Both the position numbers and the translations under genes were made by a program. From Spirochaetota bacterium (GTDB lineage Bacteria; Spirochaetota; UBA12135; COTS27; JAFLEE01): a stretch of DNA of 64,000 nucleotides. Shown piece after piece: positions 8,007 through 15,844 of this stretch. A model generated the notes under the pieces. That model worked only from the letters and a program-made list of their open reading frames with translations, was not told the origin of the DNA and did not search any database. The stretch is taken from NCBI GenBank assembly GCA_017302015.1, contig JAFLEE010000018.1, positions 9,693 through 73,692 of the forward strand. Direction: 5' to 3'. How positions within the stretch are numbered: position 1 is the first letter of the stretch; every line of letters starts with the position of its first letter.

Positions 8007-11000
8007 ATGGGTCAACTGAATCTCCCCTTTCATCCACCCGCTGACATCCTCATCTGCGGCAGCAGCCTGGGCGCTTGTGAACTCGCAGTCCAGATGGCCG
8101 AGCGCGGGAGGCGCACGGTCCTCGCCATGGAACGCGTCAATCCGTTCTATGAAGGCGTGGCGGCCCTGCGTTCCTGGGTCGAGGAGGGGGCGGGAAAGGC
8201 CTTCCCATCCCTCTTGGGGCCGGTTTTGGCGAGACCCGAGTTCTGCGAAAGTATGGGTGGGCGCCTTTACTTCAACCCCGCGGCCGCTGTGATGGCGATC
8301 GAGGATGCCCTCTGCGATGCGGGGGTGAGCTTCTTCTATAACACCGCCCCTTCGCTTGCCCTGGCCCGGGGGAGGAGCCTCGCGGGGGTCGTGTTCGGTG
8401 GGAAGACTGGGCTTTTCGCCATCCCGGCGGAAGTGGTGGTGGATGCCACGCCTTCGGCCACGGTGGCCCAGGCGGCGGGGGTCGCATTCGATCCACCGGG
8501 GTCGCCTCGAATCCTGCATTACACGGTGGAACTCAGCCACCCCGTTCCGTCGTGCTCGGGGAAATACCGATCGGGCGACCTCGCGGTGGATTTTGAAATC
8601 CACCATCGATATGCGTCCTTCGCGGTGGCATTATCCCCGGAATCGGACGGGCCCCTGGGAGAGATCGAAGACTTCCGCCGGGCCGCCGCGGCGGTCCTCG
8701 CCTTCGAATACCGCGAGGGCGAGACGCGGTTTCGCGCCGCTGATGGGTATCTCATCGAGGGGGATGGGGGGGCCACGACGCTTCACGGGTGCGGCCAGGT
8801 GCGGGAATATCCCAACCTCTTCATCTTCGGCCCGCGTGGGACGCCGGGGGCGTCGGGGCGGAACAGCCTCCTCGGCCATCCCCACGATGCCTGGGCGCCT
8901 TTCGTGGCCGGATCCCGCGCCATCGATGAGCTCCTCGCCCGCGGTCCGAAGGAAAAGGGATCCGAACCCCTCCGCGCCATGAACGCCGCGGTCGATGGCC
9001 GTTGCGCGGGGCTGCTCCACCCAGAAGGCGAGGTCGGCGCGACCGATCCTGGCTTCGATGAGCCGGGGCTTGATGGGCGTGAGGTTGAGTTCTCGCCGCC
9101 CGCCCTTTCGCGCACGGCGCCGCTTTTGATCGCCGGCGCGGGAACCAGCGGCATCGCCGCGGCCTGGCGCGCGGGAAAAAAGGGGATGCAGGCCGTCTGC
9201 CTCGATCGAGGGCTGGAGCCGGGGGGTACCAACACCCTCGGGGGCGTGACCAAACTCTGGTATGGCAACGAAACGCCGGCGTTCAAGGCTTTCTACGAGG
9301 AGGTGGGCGCGACCCACGGCGGGCTCAATGCCGTGCCGTTCTCCCGAGCCCTTGGCCGCCTGGGGGTCCCGCTTTATCCGAACCTCTCCCTCACCGGGGT
9401 CACGAAGGCCGGCGAGAGGCTCACGTCCGTTCTCGCGGCCACGCCCCATGGGCTCATGGCCTTCGGCGCGGACCTCTTTATCGACGCCACGGGCGACGGG
9501 GCCCTGGCGGCCTGGGCGGGCGCCCCGTACCGCTTCGGCGGTGAACAGGACGATACGACGCTTTGGGGCTCGTTCGCTTATTTCGAGGCGGGGCGTCCCG
9601 AAGCGCGACGCCCCTTCCTCTCCCCCTGCGACGAGCGCAGCGCCCGGGACGCGACGCGCTTTATCCTCGCCATGCGCCGCAATAGCCCGGTTCGTTTCGA
9701 CGTGGCCCATACGCCCGTGCCGTTCTATCTGGCCCCCCGCGAGAGCCGCCATATCGAAGGGCGGGGGGCGGTGGGCTACCTCGATGTGCTCGCGGGTCGC
9801 CGCTTCAAGCGGGGCATCCTCCGGGCACGGGGGAACCTCGATAATAAGGGCATCGCCACGAGCGACGCAGCCAAGGCGGGCTTCATCCCCGAGCATTGGC
9901 TCGAGGTCTTCGAGGCCACCATCCCCTACGACGCGTTCCTTTCCCCCGCGCTCTCCAATGGCTTCATCGCGGGCAAGGCCTACGCCATCACCCACGATGC
10001 CTTGGCCATGGCGCGCATGCAGCGGGACCTCTATGTGCTCGGCATGGCGGCGGTCGAGGCCGCCTCGCTCGCCATGGGGCGCGGGAAGCGATTCGACGCC
10101 GTGCCGATCGATGAGCTCCAGAGCGCCCTTTTCGATCTGGGCGCCTTGTCGCCCGGGGATATCGCCGAGGATGACCTGGGCTTCGGCGCGACCGCCGAGG
10201 CGTTGGCCCGCTCGGTGGCTCAGGCCGAATCCCTCGACGAAGCCTTGGTCGCTTCCGCGCGCCTCGCGATCCTGGGCAAGCCGACCGCCTTATCGGCTCT
10301 TTCCCCCTGGGCGTCGATCCATTCCCCCGCGCTCAGCCGCCTCCGCTGTTTCCTAGGGGACGAGCGCGGCGCCGAGATGCTTGCCGCGCAATGGCGGGTG
10401 GATTTGGGCGACGCAGGGCTTCCGCAAGAACTCTACCACGGCAAGCAGGCCACGCCGCACTTCATGCCCGATCAGGGCTATGCGCCCCTTCCTGCGCTTT
10501 CCCTTGGGAACCTCGCGGTCTCCCGCGCTGCCGAGATCAAGGGGCTTCTCTTGAGCCTCGCCTCAAGGCTCGAGCCCGAGTCGCTCGCGTTTAATGCGCG
10601 CTGGGGCTATCTCTTCATCTTCGCCAACGCGTGCGAGGCCAACCCCGATCCCGTTTTCGCGCCGATCCTAGGGCGTCTGCGATCGAGCGCTCCCCTCTCC
10701 GTTCCCGTGGTCTCGCGCGGGGGGGACCTTCGCGGCGCCGTCGACCCCCACGCGGAACGCCACGGCTATTTGCGTCTGGCCCTCAGCCGAGCCATGGCGC
10801 GCTGCGGGAGCCCCGACGGCGCGCTGGCCCTCATCGGGTTTTTAGACGAGGCGCGCCTGCCGTGGGCGCGGAGCGCTCGCTCGGTGCTGCGCGAAATCAG
10901 CGGGATCGACGCGGGGTTTGACGCCAAGGGTTGGACGCGCTGGCTCGAGAACCGGCGGGAGAATTTGCCCTGTGTCCCGGATAGTCGACGCTTTGGCTGA
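8007..11000 (+). CDS. Tandem FAD-dependent oxidoreductase with helical C-terminus
   Basis: 997 residues with GGAG 8 bases before the ATG. There are two FAD-binding halves. The first starts at residue 13 (ILICGSSLGACELAVQMAER) with a GxSxG variant of the dinucleotide loop. The second starts near residue 373 (LLIAGAGTSGIAAAWRAGKK, canonical GxGxxG), followed by GGTNTLGGVTKLWYG and DLFIDATGDGALAAWAG. Both resemble the FAD_oxidored (PF12831) family often encoded beside glycan-degrading enzymes. The last 230 residues are leucine/alanine-rich and look like helical repeats. No signal peptide, so it is presumably cytoplasmic. Substrate unknown. Two tandem FAD domains plus repeats in one chain is longer than the usual 400-600 residues for this family. 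Confidence 0.8.
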   Translation: MGQLNLPFHPPADILICGSSLGACELAVQMAERGRRTVLAMERVNPFYEGVAALRSWVEEGAGKAFPSLLGPVLARPEFCESMGGRLYFNPAAAVMAIEDALCDAGVSFFYNTAPSLALARGRSLAGVVFGGKTGLFAIPAEVVVDATPSATVAQAAGVAFDPPGSPRILHYTVELSHPVPSCSGKYRSGDLAVDFEIHHRYASFAVALSPESDGPLGEIEDFRRAAAAVLAFEYREGETRFRAADGYLIEGDGGATTLHGCGQVREYPNLFIFGPRGTPGASGRNSLLGHPHDAWAPFVAGSRAIDELLARGPKEKGSEPLRAMNAAVDGRCAGLLHPEGEVGATDPGFDEPGLDGREVEFSPPALSRTAPLLIAGAGTSGIAAAWRAGKKGMQAVCLDRGLEPGGTNTLGGVTKLWYGNETPAFKAFYEEVGATHGGLNAVPFSRALGRLGVPLYPNLSLTGVTKAGERLTSVLAATPHGLMAFGADLFIDATGDGALAAWAGAPYRFGGEQDDTTLWGSFAYFEAGRPEARRPFLSPCDERSARDATRFILAMRRNSPVRFDVAHTPVPFYLAPRESRHIEGRGAVGYLDVLAGRRFKRGILRARGNLDNKGIATSDAAKAGFIPEHWLEVFEATIPYDAFLSPALSNGFIAGKAYAITHDALAMARMQRDLYVLGMAAVEAASLAMGRGKRFDAVPIDELQSALFDLGALSPGDIAEDDLGFGATAEALARSVAQAESLDEALVASARLAILGKPTALSALSPWASIHSPALSRLRCFLGDERGAEMLAAQWRVDLGDAGLPQELYHGKQATPHFMPDQGYAPLPALSLGNLAVSRAAEIKGLLLSLASRLEPESLAFNARWGYLFIFANACEANPDPVFAPILGRLRSSAPLSVPVVSRGGDLRGAVDPHAERHGYLRLALSRAMARCGSPDGALALIGFLDEARLPWARSARSVLREISGIDAGFDAKGWTRWLENRRENLPCVPDSRRFG

Positions 11001-11126
11001 AAGCGCCTGCCGCGGGTTGGCCTTCCCGTCGCAGAACGAATAGAGGCCAACGACGGTCTTGGATGTTTTTCCCCCGTTCCGCCCCGCGAACGTGTCGGTC
11101 GCCGCCGCCGGGCCGTCCTCCCCGCC

Positions 11127-14100
11127 CTATTCCAGGCGCCCGAAGCCCAGGAGCGATGGGTCCTTATTCCCGCCGATGCCGCCGAACCATTCGATCCAAC
11201 GGATGCGCCCCTTGCCATCGTTCTCATTGACGAGGAAGGCGAAGCGCAGGGCGGGGGAGGATGCGTCGTACTTCATCCCGAGCTTCTCGAAGGGGACCCT
11301 GGCCTCGTAGACCGTATGGTCCCCCGCTCGGCGCACGGCGATGGGGATGTCCCAAAGCCCGGCGAGTTTCGGGGAGGACGGGACATGGCACCAGGCCAGG
11401 GGGCCGTTCGGGCCCAGGGCCATGCTGAACTCGGTGAGCTTGCCCTCGGGGCTGCTGAGGGCGACTTGCACGCAATCGCCCCGCCAGATGTCGCCGTTGC
11501 CGTAGGCCTGCACATGCACGTCATCCACCACGTCGAAGAGGAAGACCATCGCTTGGTCGTCATGGGCGACGACGGCTTTCACCGAGAGGTCTTTCGGGCC
11601 CTTCCACAGCGGGGTATTGGGGTCGAAGGCGATGTCGTGGACGGCGGAAGCGGAATCCAGAATGAGGGCGGGGGCCTTGGCGGGCCAGGCGTCCCCCGGC
11701 TTCCAACCCGCGGGGAGGCGGGCGATCTTGTAGGCCGCCACGACGGATTGGGGGAGGAACAGGTTCTTGACGTTCGCCTCGGGGGCGTTGAGGGTGAAGT
11801 AATGGTTGCGAAGCCCGAGGCGTTCCCCGGCCGGGAAGACGACCGAAAAGGTGAGGGATCGGGAAGCGCCCGGGGCCAGGGAGAAGGTCTGGCTTTCGAG
11901 CACGGCGCTCTTCTCGTCCATCCACTTGAGTTCGACCTGGGCGGGCTTCGTCCAGGGGCTCTTCACGGTCACCGTGAAGTCGGCCTTCTCGCCGGGGCTC
12001 CCCGCGACCACCGCGGGCGCCGTGAAGAGGGAGGCATCGCCCTTCGCCGCCGCCACGGGGGCGCGGGTGATGAGATAGATCGGGTAGGCGCTCACGCTCA
12101 CGAGTACCTTGCCCGCTTCCGGGGCGAGGGTCTCCTCGCGGCCGAGGAGGTCGACGCGGGTGACGGGCTGGGCCGTCTCGAGGGAGAAGAGCACATTGGC
12201 GTCGGCGGCCCGGGGCCAGACCACGTGCACCCGCTCGCCGCCGGGGGCCTTGAATCGGTAGGCGAAGAGGCGGGGGTCCAGTTCCGGGGCCCCGTCGGGG
12301 ACGGTATTGGCGAGGCGGCGGATGAGTTCGTTGTAGGCGACGAAGGCGGGCTTCGGCCGATTCTCGCTCGTGACGAGCCCGAAGGAATCGTCGGCGCCGG
12401 GGTCCATATCCCAATAATCCTGCACGGTGAACCACGAGTAGAACTCGGTGTTCGAACGTGACTTCGCGTAGGCGATCTTCTTCACCAGGGTCGCGGCCTG
12501 GGAACGGTAGCCGTTATAGTCGTAGAGCGAGCGCTCACCGCTTTCGGTATTGCAGATCGGCACGCGCACCCCGGCTTCGGCCAAGTAGCCCTCGACCATC
12601 CCCTGGAGTTCGACGTAATTATCGAGCCGCCCGTGGGAGTGGAAGGCCGCGAGGTCGTAGAAGCCCTTGCCCTGCTGGTAGACGTCTTTCGTGAAGCCCT
12701 TCTTCTCCCGGGGGTGCTTCACCATGAGGCCGCCCGTGGCGATCCCGATCTTGGGCGAGACGGCCTTCAGGTTTGTGTAGAAGGCGCGCTGCATGGCGAG
12801 GTACTCAGCGATGCCCCCCTTGAAGGCCTCGCCGTCGGGTTCGTTCCAGAGTTCGAAGTACTTCACGTTGGGGAAGCGGTTGAGGTACGCGCCCAGATGG
12901 CGCACATGCTCGCCGAAAGCCGCGTAGTCGGAGGGGCCGGCGCCGTAGGCCGCGCCGGTCCATTCGGGGGCGATGGTGTAGCAGATGAAGGCGTCGATGC
13001 CGTACTTCTCCAGGATCTTGAGCATGGGCGTGAACCCCTCCGCCGGCCCCACGAAGCCCCGCTCCTGCTCGAAGCGCGGGCCGGTGATGCCGAAGCGCAC
13101 GAGATCGACCCCGAGGGCGCCGATCCATTCCTTATGCAGCAGGTTCTCTTCCTCCCCCTCCCACATCTCCTGGTCCTCGGCCCCGAACCACATGGGGGAG
13201 CGGTTGATGCGGGCGCCATTGGGGTTGAACACGGCGAATGAGTCCTCGGCGATATAATTCGCCGCCCCGGAGACCGAGAGGCCCACGCGGTAATGCCCGA
13301 TCGGTTGGGGCGCGACGCTGAAGGCGGCGGTCGCGCTCCCGTGGGCCGGGATCGAGAGGCGCTTCTCGTCCTTGGAAACCGGCTTGCCGAAGAAATCCGT
13401 GACGTCGATGGCGACGGAAACGGCGGCGTCCTTGGCGGTCTGGTTGCGCAGGCGATAGAGGATGGAGGTTGCCTCCCCCGGGCGCGCGCCGAGGCCGCGG
13501 TAGATGGGGGTGAGCGAGACGAGTTTGCGTGGATCGGTCGTCTCTCCCGAGAGGGTGAGATCGTCGAGGAAGATCTCGCCCCGGCCGGCGGCCGATCCCA
13601 CCAGGGTGACGGCATGGATGCCCACGGGGCCCTCCATCGCCGCGGGGCCCGTGAGCGCCAGGCGGTATTCCTTCCACACGTTCTTCTCGAGCCCCACGGC
13701 TTCCGTCGAGGCCTTCTTCCCCTTCGCGTCGATCATTTCAAAGGCGAGCTTGGCCCCATAATCCTTGGGGTTGGCCCAGAACGAGACCATGCGGGGCGAG
13801 TGCAACCGGTTCTCCATGATCTTCGCGCGCCGGAACGACAGGCGGTAGGGCCCCGCCGCTTCGGTGAAATCGTAGCGGATCACCCCGGCCCACTCATCGT
13901 GGGCGGCTTCCTTGCGCGTGGAGCAGAGGAAGACGTGCCCGGCGTACCAGCGCCCCTTGGCCCCCTCGGAGAGGATCGCCCTCCAACTGCCCACATCCTC
14001 GAAATCGGCCACGACCGCTTCCACCGGCGTGCCCTTCGCGTGGGCGCGGAAGCGGGCGAGCACCTCGTCGGCGCCGAGGGCCGCGGGCAGCAGCCGCACC

Positions 14101-14684
14101 TCGTCGAGGGCTCCCTTGAGGCCCTCCGGGCTCCACGAACCCATGCGGCCGATGAGGACGGGTTCCGAGATTTCAGGGAGGGTGAGGGCGGCCTTGCGGA
14201 CGAAGGGATTCCCGTTGAGATAGAGGGTGAGCGAAGTTCCATCGTATACGCCGGCCAGGTGGTACCACGTGCCGGGGAGGAGGGCCTCCTTCTCGGTCTG
14301 GACGATGGTGGTCTTGTCGGCGGCGGTCTTCACCTCGAAGCGGAAACCGTTGCCGGGGCCCCGGTAATAGAGGGCCGCGCCGCATTTGCCGCCGGCGCCC
14401 CAGCGGGTGAGGATGCCCGCCCATTGCTGCTCGAGTTGATCGAGGCGCACCCAGGCCTCGAGGGTGAAGCGGTCGCCGCCGAGGGGGGGCGCTTGGGCCT
14501 CGAGGCTGCCCGACCCGTCGAGGAAGAGGGCCTTCCCCGCGATGCCGTCGATGCGGCCGGGCTTGCCGAGGGTCTTGCCGCCCCAATCCTCGCTTTCGAA
14601 GTTCCATTCGCCCAGCGCCTGGGCGGCGGCGAAGGCGAAGAGGAAGGGGAGCAGGCGCAGGAGGAGGGACAAGCTTTGGCGCAT
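11127..14684 (-). CDS. Secreted LamG / GH-A hydrolase / CBM9-like protein
   Basis: 1185 residues with a clear signal peptide (LLLRLLPFLFAFAAAQALG). Residues about 25-215 form a LamG/concanavalin-like domain (FTLEAWVRL, WYHLAGVYDG, GALDEVRLLP). A galactose-binding-like stretch follows to about 390. The TIM barrel holds YFELWNEPDG (predicted acid/base E615) and PICNTESGER (predicted nucleophile E714), spaced as in clan GH-A. The C-terminal 170 residues (WKGPKDLSVKAVVAHDD, then GDCVQVALSS) read as a CBM9-like domain. It is divergent from the AraC gene at 14743 with a 58-base gap and is probably controlled by it. The substrate is unknown. Confidence 0.82.
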   Translation of the reverse strand: MRQSLSLLLRLLPFLFAFAAAQALGEWNFESEDWGGKTLGKPGRIDGIAGKALFLDGSGSLEAQAPPLGGDRFTLEAWVRLDQLEQQWAGILTRWGAGGKCGAALYYRGPGNGFRFEVKTAADKTTIVQTEKEALLPGTWYHLAGVYDGTSLTLYLNGNPFVRKAALTLPEISEPVLIGRMGSWSPEGLKGALDEVRLLPAALGADEVLARFRAHAKGTPVEAVVADFEDVGSWRAILSEGAKGRWYAGHVFLCSTRKEAAHDEWAGVIRYDFTEAAGPYRLSFRRAKIMENRLHSPRMVSFWANPKDYGAKLAFEMIDAKGKKASTEAVGLEKNVWKEYRLALTGPAAMEGPVGIHAVTLVGSAAGRGEIFLDDLTLSGETTDPRKLVSLTPIYRGLGARPGEATSILYRLRNQTAKDAAVSVAIDVTDFFGKPVSKDEKRLSIPAHGSATAAFSVAPQPIGHYRVGLSVSGAANYIAEDSFAVFNPNGARINRSPMWFGAEDQEMWEGEEENLLHKEWIGALGVDLVRFGITGPRFEQERGFVGPAEGFTPMLKILEKYGIDAFICYTIAPEWTGAAYGAGPSDYAAFGEHVRHLGAYLNRFPNVKYFELWNEPDGEAFKGGIAEYLAMQRAFYTNLKAVSPKIGIATGGLMVKHPREKKGFTKDVYQQGKGFYDLAAFHSHGRLDNYVELQGMVEGYLAEAGVRVPICNTESGERSLYDYNGYRSQAATLVKKIAYAKSRSNTEFYSWFTVQDYWDMDPGADDSFGLVTSENRPKPAFVAYNELIRRLANTVPDGAPELDPRLFAYRFKAPGGERVHVVWPRAADANVLFSLETAQPVTRVDLLGREETLAPEAGKVLVSVSAYPIYLITRAPVAAAKGDASLFTAPAVVAGSPGEKADFTVTVKSPWTKPAQVELKWMDEKSAVLESQTFSLAPGASRSLTFSVVFPAGERLGLRNHYFTLNAPEANVKNLFLPQSVVAAYKIARLPAGWKPGDAWPAKAPALILDSASAVHDIAFDPNTPLWKGPKDLSVKAVVAHDDQAMVFLFDVVDDVHVQAYGNGDIWRGDCVQVALSSPEGKLTEFSMALGPNGPLAWCHVPSSPKLAGLWDIPIAVRRAGDHTVYEARVPFEKLGMKYDASSPALRFAFLVNENDGKGRIRWIEWFGGIGGNKDPSLLGFGRLE

Positions 14685-14742
14685 AGGATTTCCTGCCCCT
14701 ATTTTCCGTTGGATTCGGGGCGAGAACGGTCAGGTTCCATCA

Positions 14743-15717
14743 ATGGCGAAATTGACACGGCCCGCCTTCCGAAGCCATGATTTCCAGGCCATGCCCCCCT
14801 TGACGACCTACGAGGCCCACGGCACGGCGACCTATTTGCGCCGCCCCCACGAAGACGGTGTGGTCGTGGAGAACTTCACCGCCCTAAGCCGCCTGCGCGC
14901 CCACCACGCCGCGCCGCCCACCGAGGCGCATCGCCACGAGACCCTCGAGATCCACTACGTCGCCCGGGGCCAGCAACACCAAACGCTCTCGGGGAAGACC
15001 TATCTCCTCGCCCCCGGCGACGTGCTGGTCGCCCAACCCGGGGAACTCCATTTCAGCGGCCTCTTCCAGGAAAAGCGCCTGGAGTACGATCTCTCCATCG
15101 ACCTGCGGGGACCCAAGGGCCGTTTCCTCGGTTTCCGTGGGGAGGAAGCGGAGGCCTTTCGGGATTCCCTGCGCCGATTGCCGCCCTTCTTCGCCACGGG
15201 AAACGAACTGAAGGGCCCCCTCGACGGGATCCTCGCCCAGTACGCGCGGCCCCTGCCCCATAAGGGGATCGCCCTCATGGCGTCGGTCGCCGCCTTCCTC
15301 GTCGATCTCATCGATGCGAGCCATCGGGGGGCCAAGCGCCCGGTCTCCGCGCCCATTGCCCGCGTCGCCCGGCTCATCCGCGAGGGGCTCGGCGAGAAGG
15401 GAAATGCGGCGCAGTGGGCCCGCGCGGCGGGGCTGACTCCGTCGGGCCTGCGCCAACGCTTCACGCGGGAACTGGGGATGTCCCCGAAGGAGTTCGAATC
15501 CCGGGAACGCCTAGAGGCCGCGGGCCGCCTTCTTCGCGCGACGGAGCGCAGCGTCACCGACATCGCCCTCAGCCTCGGCTATTCCTCGAGCCAGCATTTC
15601 GCCAAGCAATTCCGCCTGGGGTGGCGCTGCACGCCGCGGGAGTACCGGGGAGCTGCCCGAGCGGGCGACCACGGGCGCTCTCCGACTCAAGCAGATGCTT
15701 GCCAGGAGCCTGTGTGA
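14743..15717 (+). CDS. AraC-family regulator with cupin domain
   Basis: 324 residues from ATG 14743 (MAKLTRPAF); ATG 14791 is an alternative, and the ribosome-binding site is weak for both. The N-terminal cupin has HRHETLEIHYVARG and LAPGDVLVAQPGELHFSG. The C-terminal AraC DNA-binding domain contains NAAQWARAAGLTPSGLRQRF and TDIALSLGYSSSQHFAKQFR. After the domain ends at about REYRG, a low-complexity tail of about 20 residues runs into the left end of the MITE-like element, which supplies the TGA stop. The element may therefore have altered the natural C-terminus. The gene is divergent from the LamG hydrolase. Confidence 0.88.
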   Translation: MAKLTRPAFRSHDFQAMPPLTTYEAHGTATYLRRPHEDGVVVENFTALSRLRAHHAAPPTEAHRHETLEIHYVARGQQHQTLSGKTYLLAPGDVLVAQPGELHFSGLFQEKRLEYDLSIDLRGPKGRFLGFRGEEAEAFRDSLRRLPPFFATGNELKGPLDGILAQYARPLPHKGIALMASVAAFLVDLIDASHRGAKRPVSAPIARVARLIREGLGEKGNAAQWARAAGLTPSGLRQRFTRELGMSPKEFESRERLEAAGRLLRATERSVTDIALSLGYSSSQHFAKQFRLGWRCTPREYRGAARAGDHGRSPTQADACQEPV

Positions 15718-15844
15718 CTTATTTCTATAAGCGCGATAATTGCCGGATTCGCAAGCGGAGGAGGTGAATCGATGCGTCGTCACCCGTTGAAAGCGGTTTC
15801 TGCCTGGCGATTCCGGCAAATGGGGAGAAGTTAAACAGGCTCCT
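15704..15844. mobile_element. MITE-like inverted-repeat element, 141 bases
   Basis: The ends form a 17-base terminal inverted repeat with two mismatches: AGGAGCCTGTGTGACTT at 15704-15720 and AAGTTAAACAGGCTCCT at 15828-15844. A second nested pair, TTGCCGGATTCG (15740-15751) and CGATTCCGGCAA (15808-15819), has one mismatch. The left end contains the stop of the AraC gene and the right end overlaps the stop of the CBS-EIIA gene. The ends resemble termini of IS5-type elements from memory only. No clear target duplication is visible. The RNA would fold into a long hairpin, so it could also act as a terminator between convergent genes. Confidence 0.6.
15772..15834 (+). CDS. Possible 20-residue peptide inside the MITE-like element
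   Basis: ATG 15772 is preceded by AGGAGGTGA, a nine-base match to the complement of the usual 16S rRNA 3' end, with a 4-base spacer (ATCG). It is the best ribosome-binding site noticed in the window. The frame encodes MRRHPLKAVSAWRFRQMGRS and ends in TAA at 15832. The peptide is basic and unrecognised. It could be a real leader or toxin-like peptide, the last codons of a lost transposase, or chance. Confidence 0.25.
   Translation: MRRHPLKAVSAWRFRQMGRS

Noticed and set aside
15704-15844. Integron attC site
   Set aside because: The right end has GTTAAAC (fits GTTRRRY) but the left core is GTGTGAC and does not fit RYYYAAC; no integrase or cassette array is present. A MITE-like element is the simpler reading.
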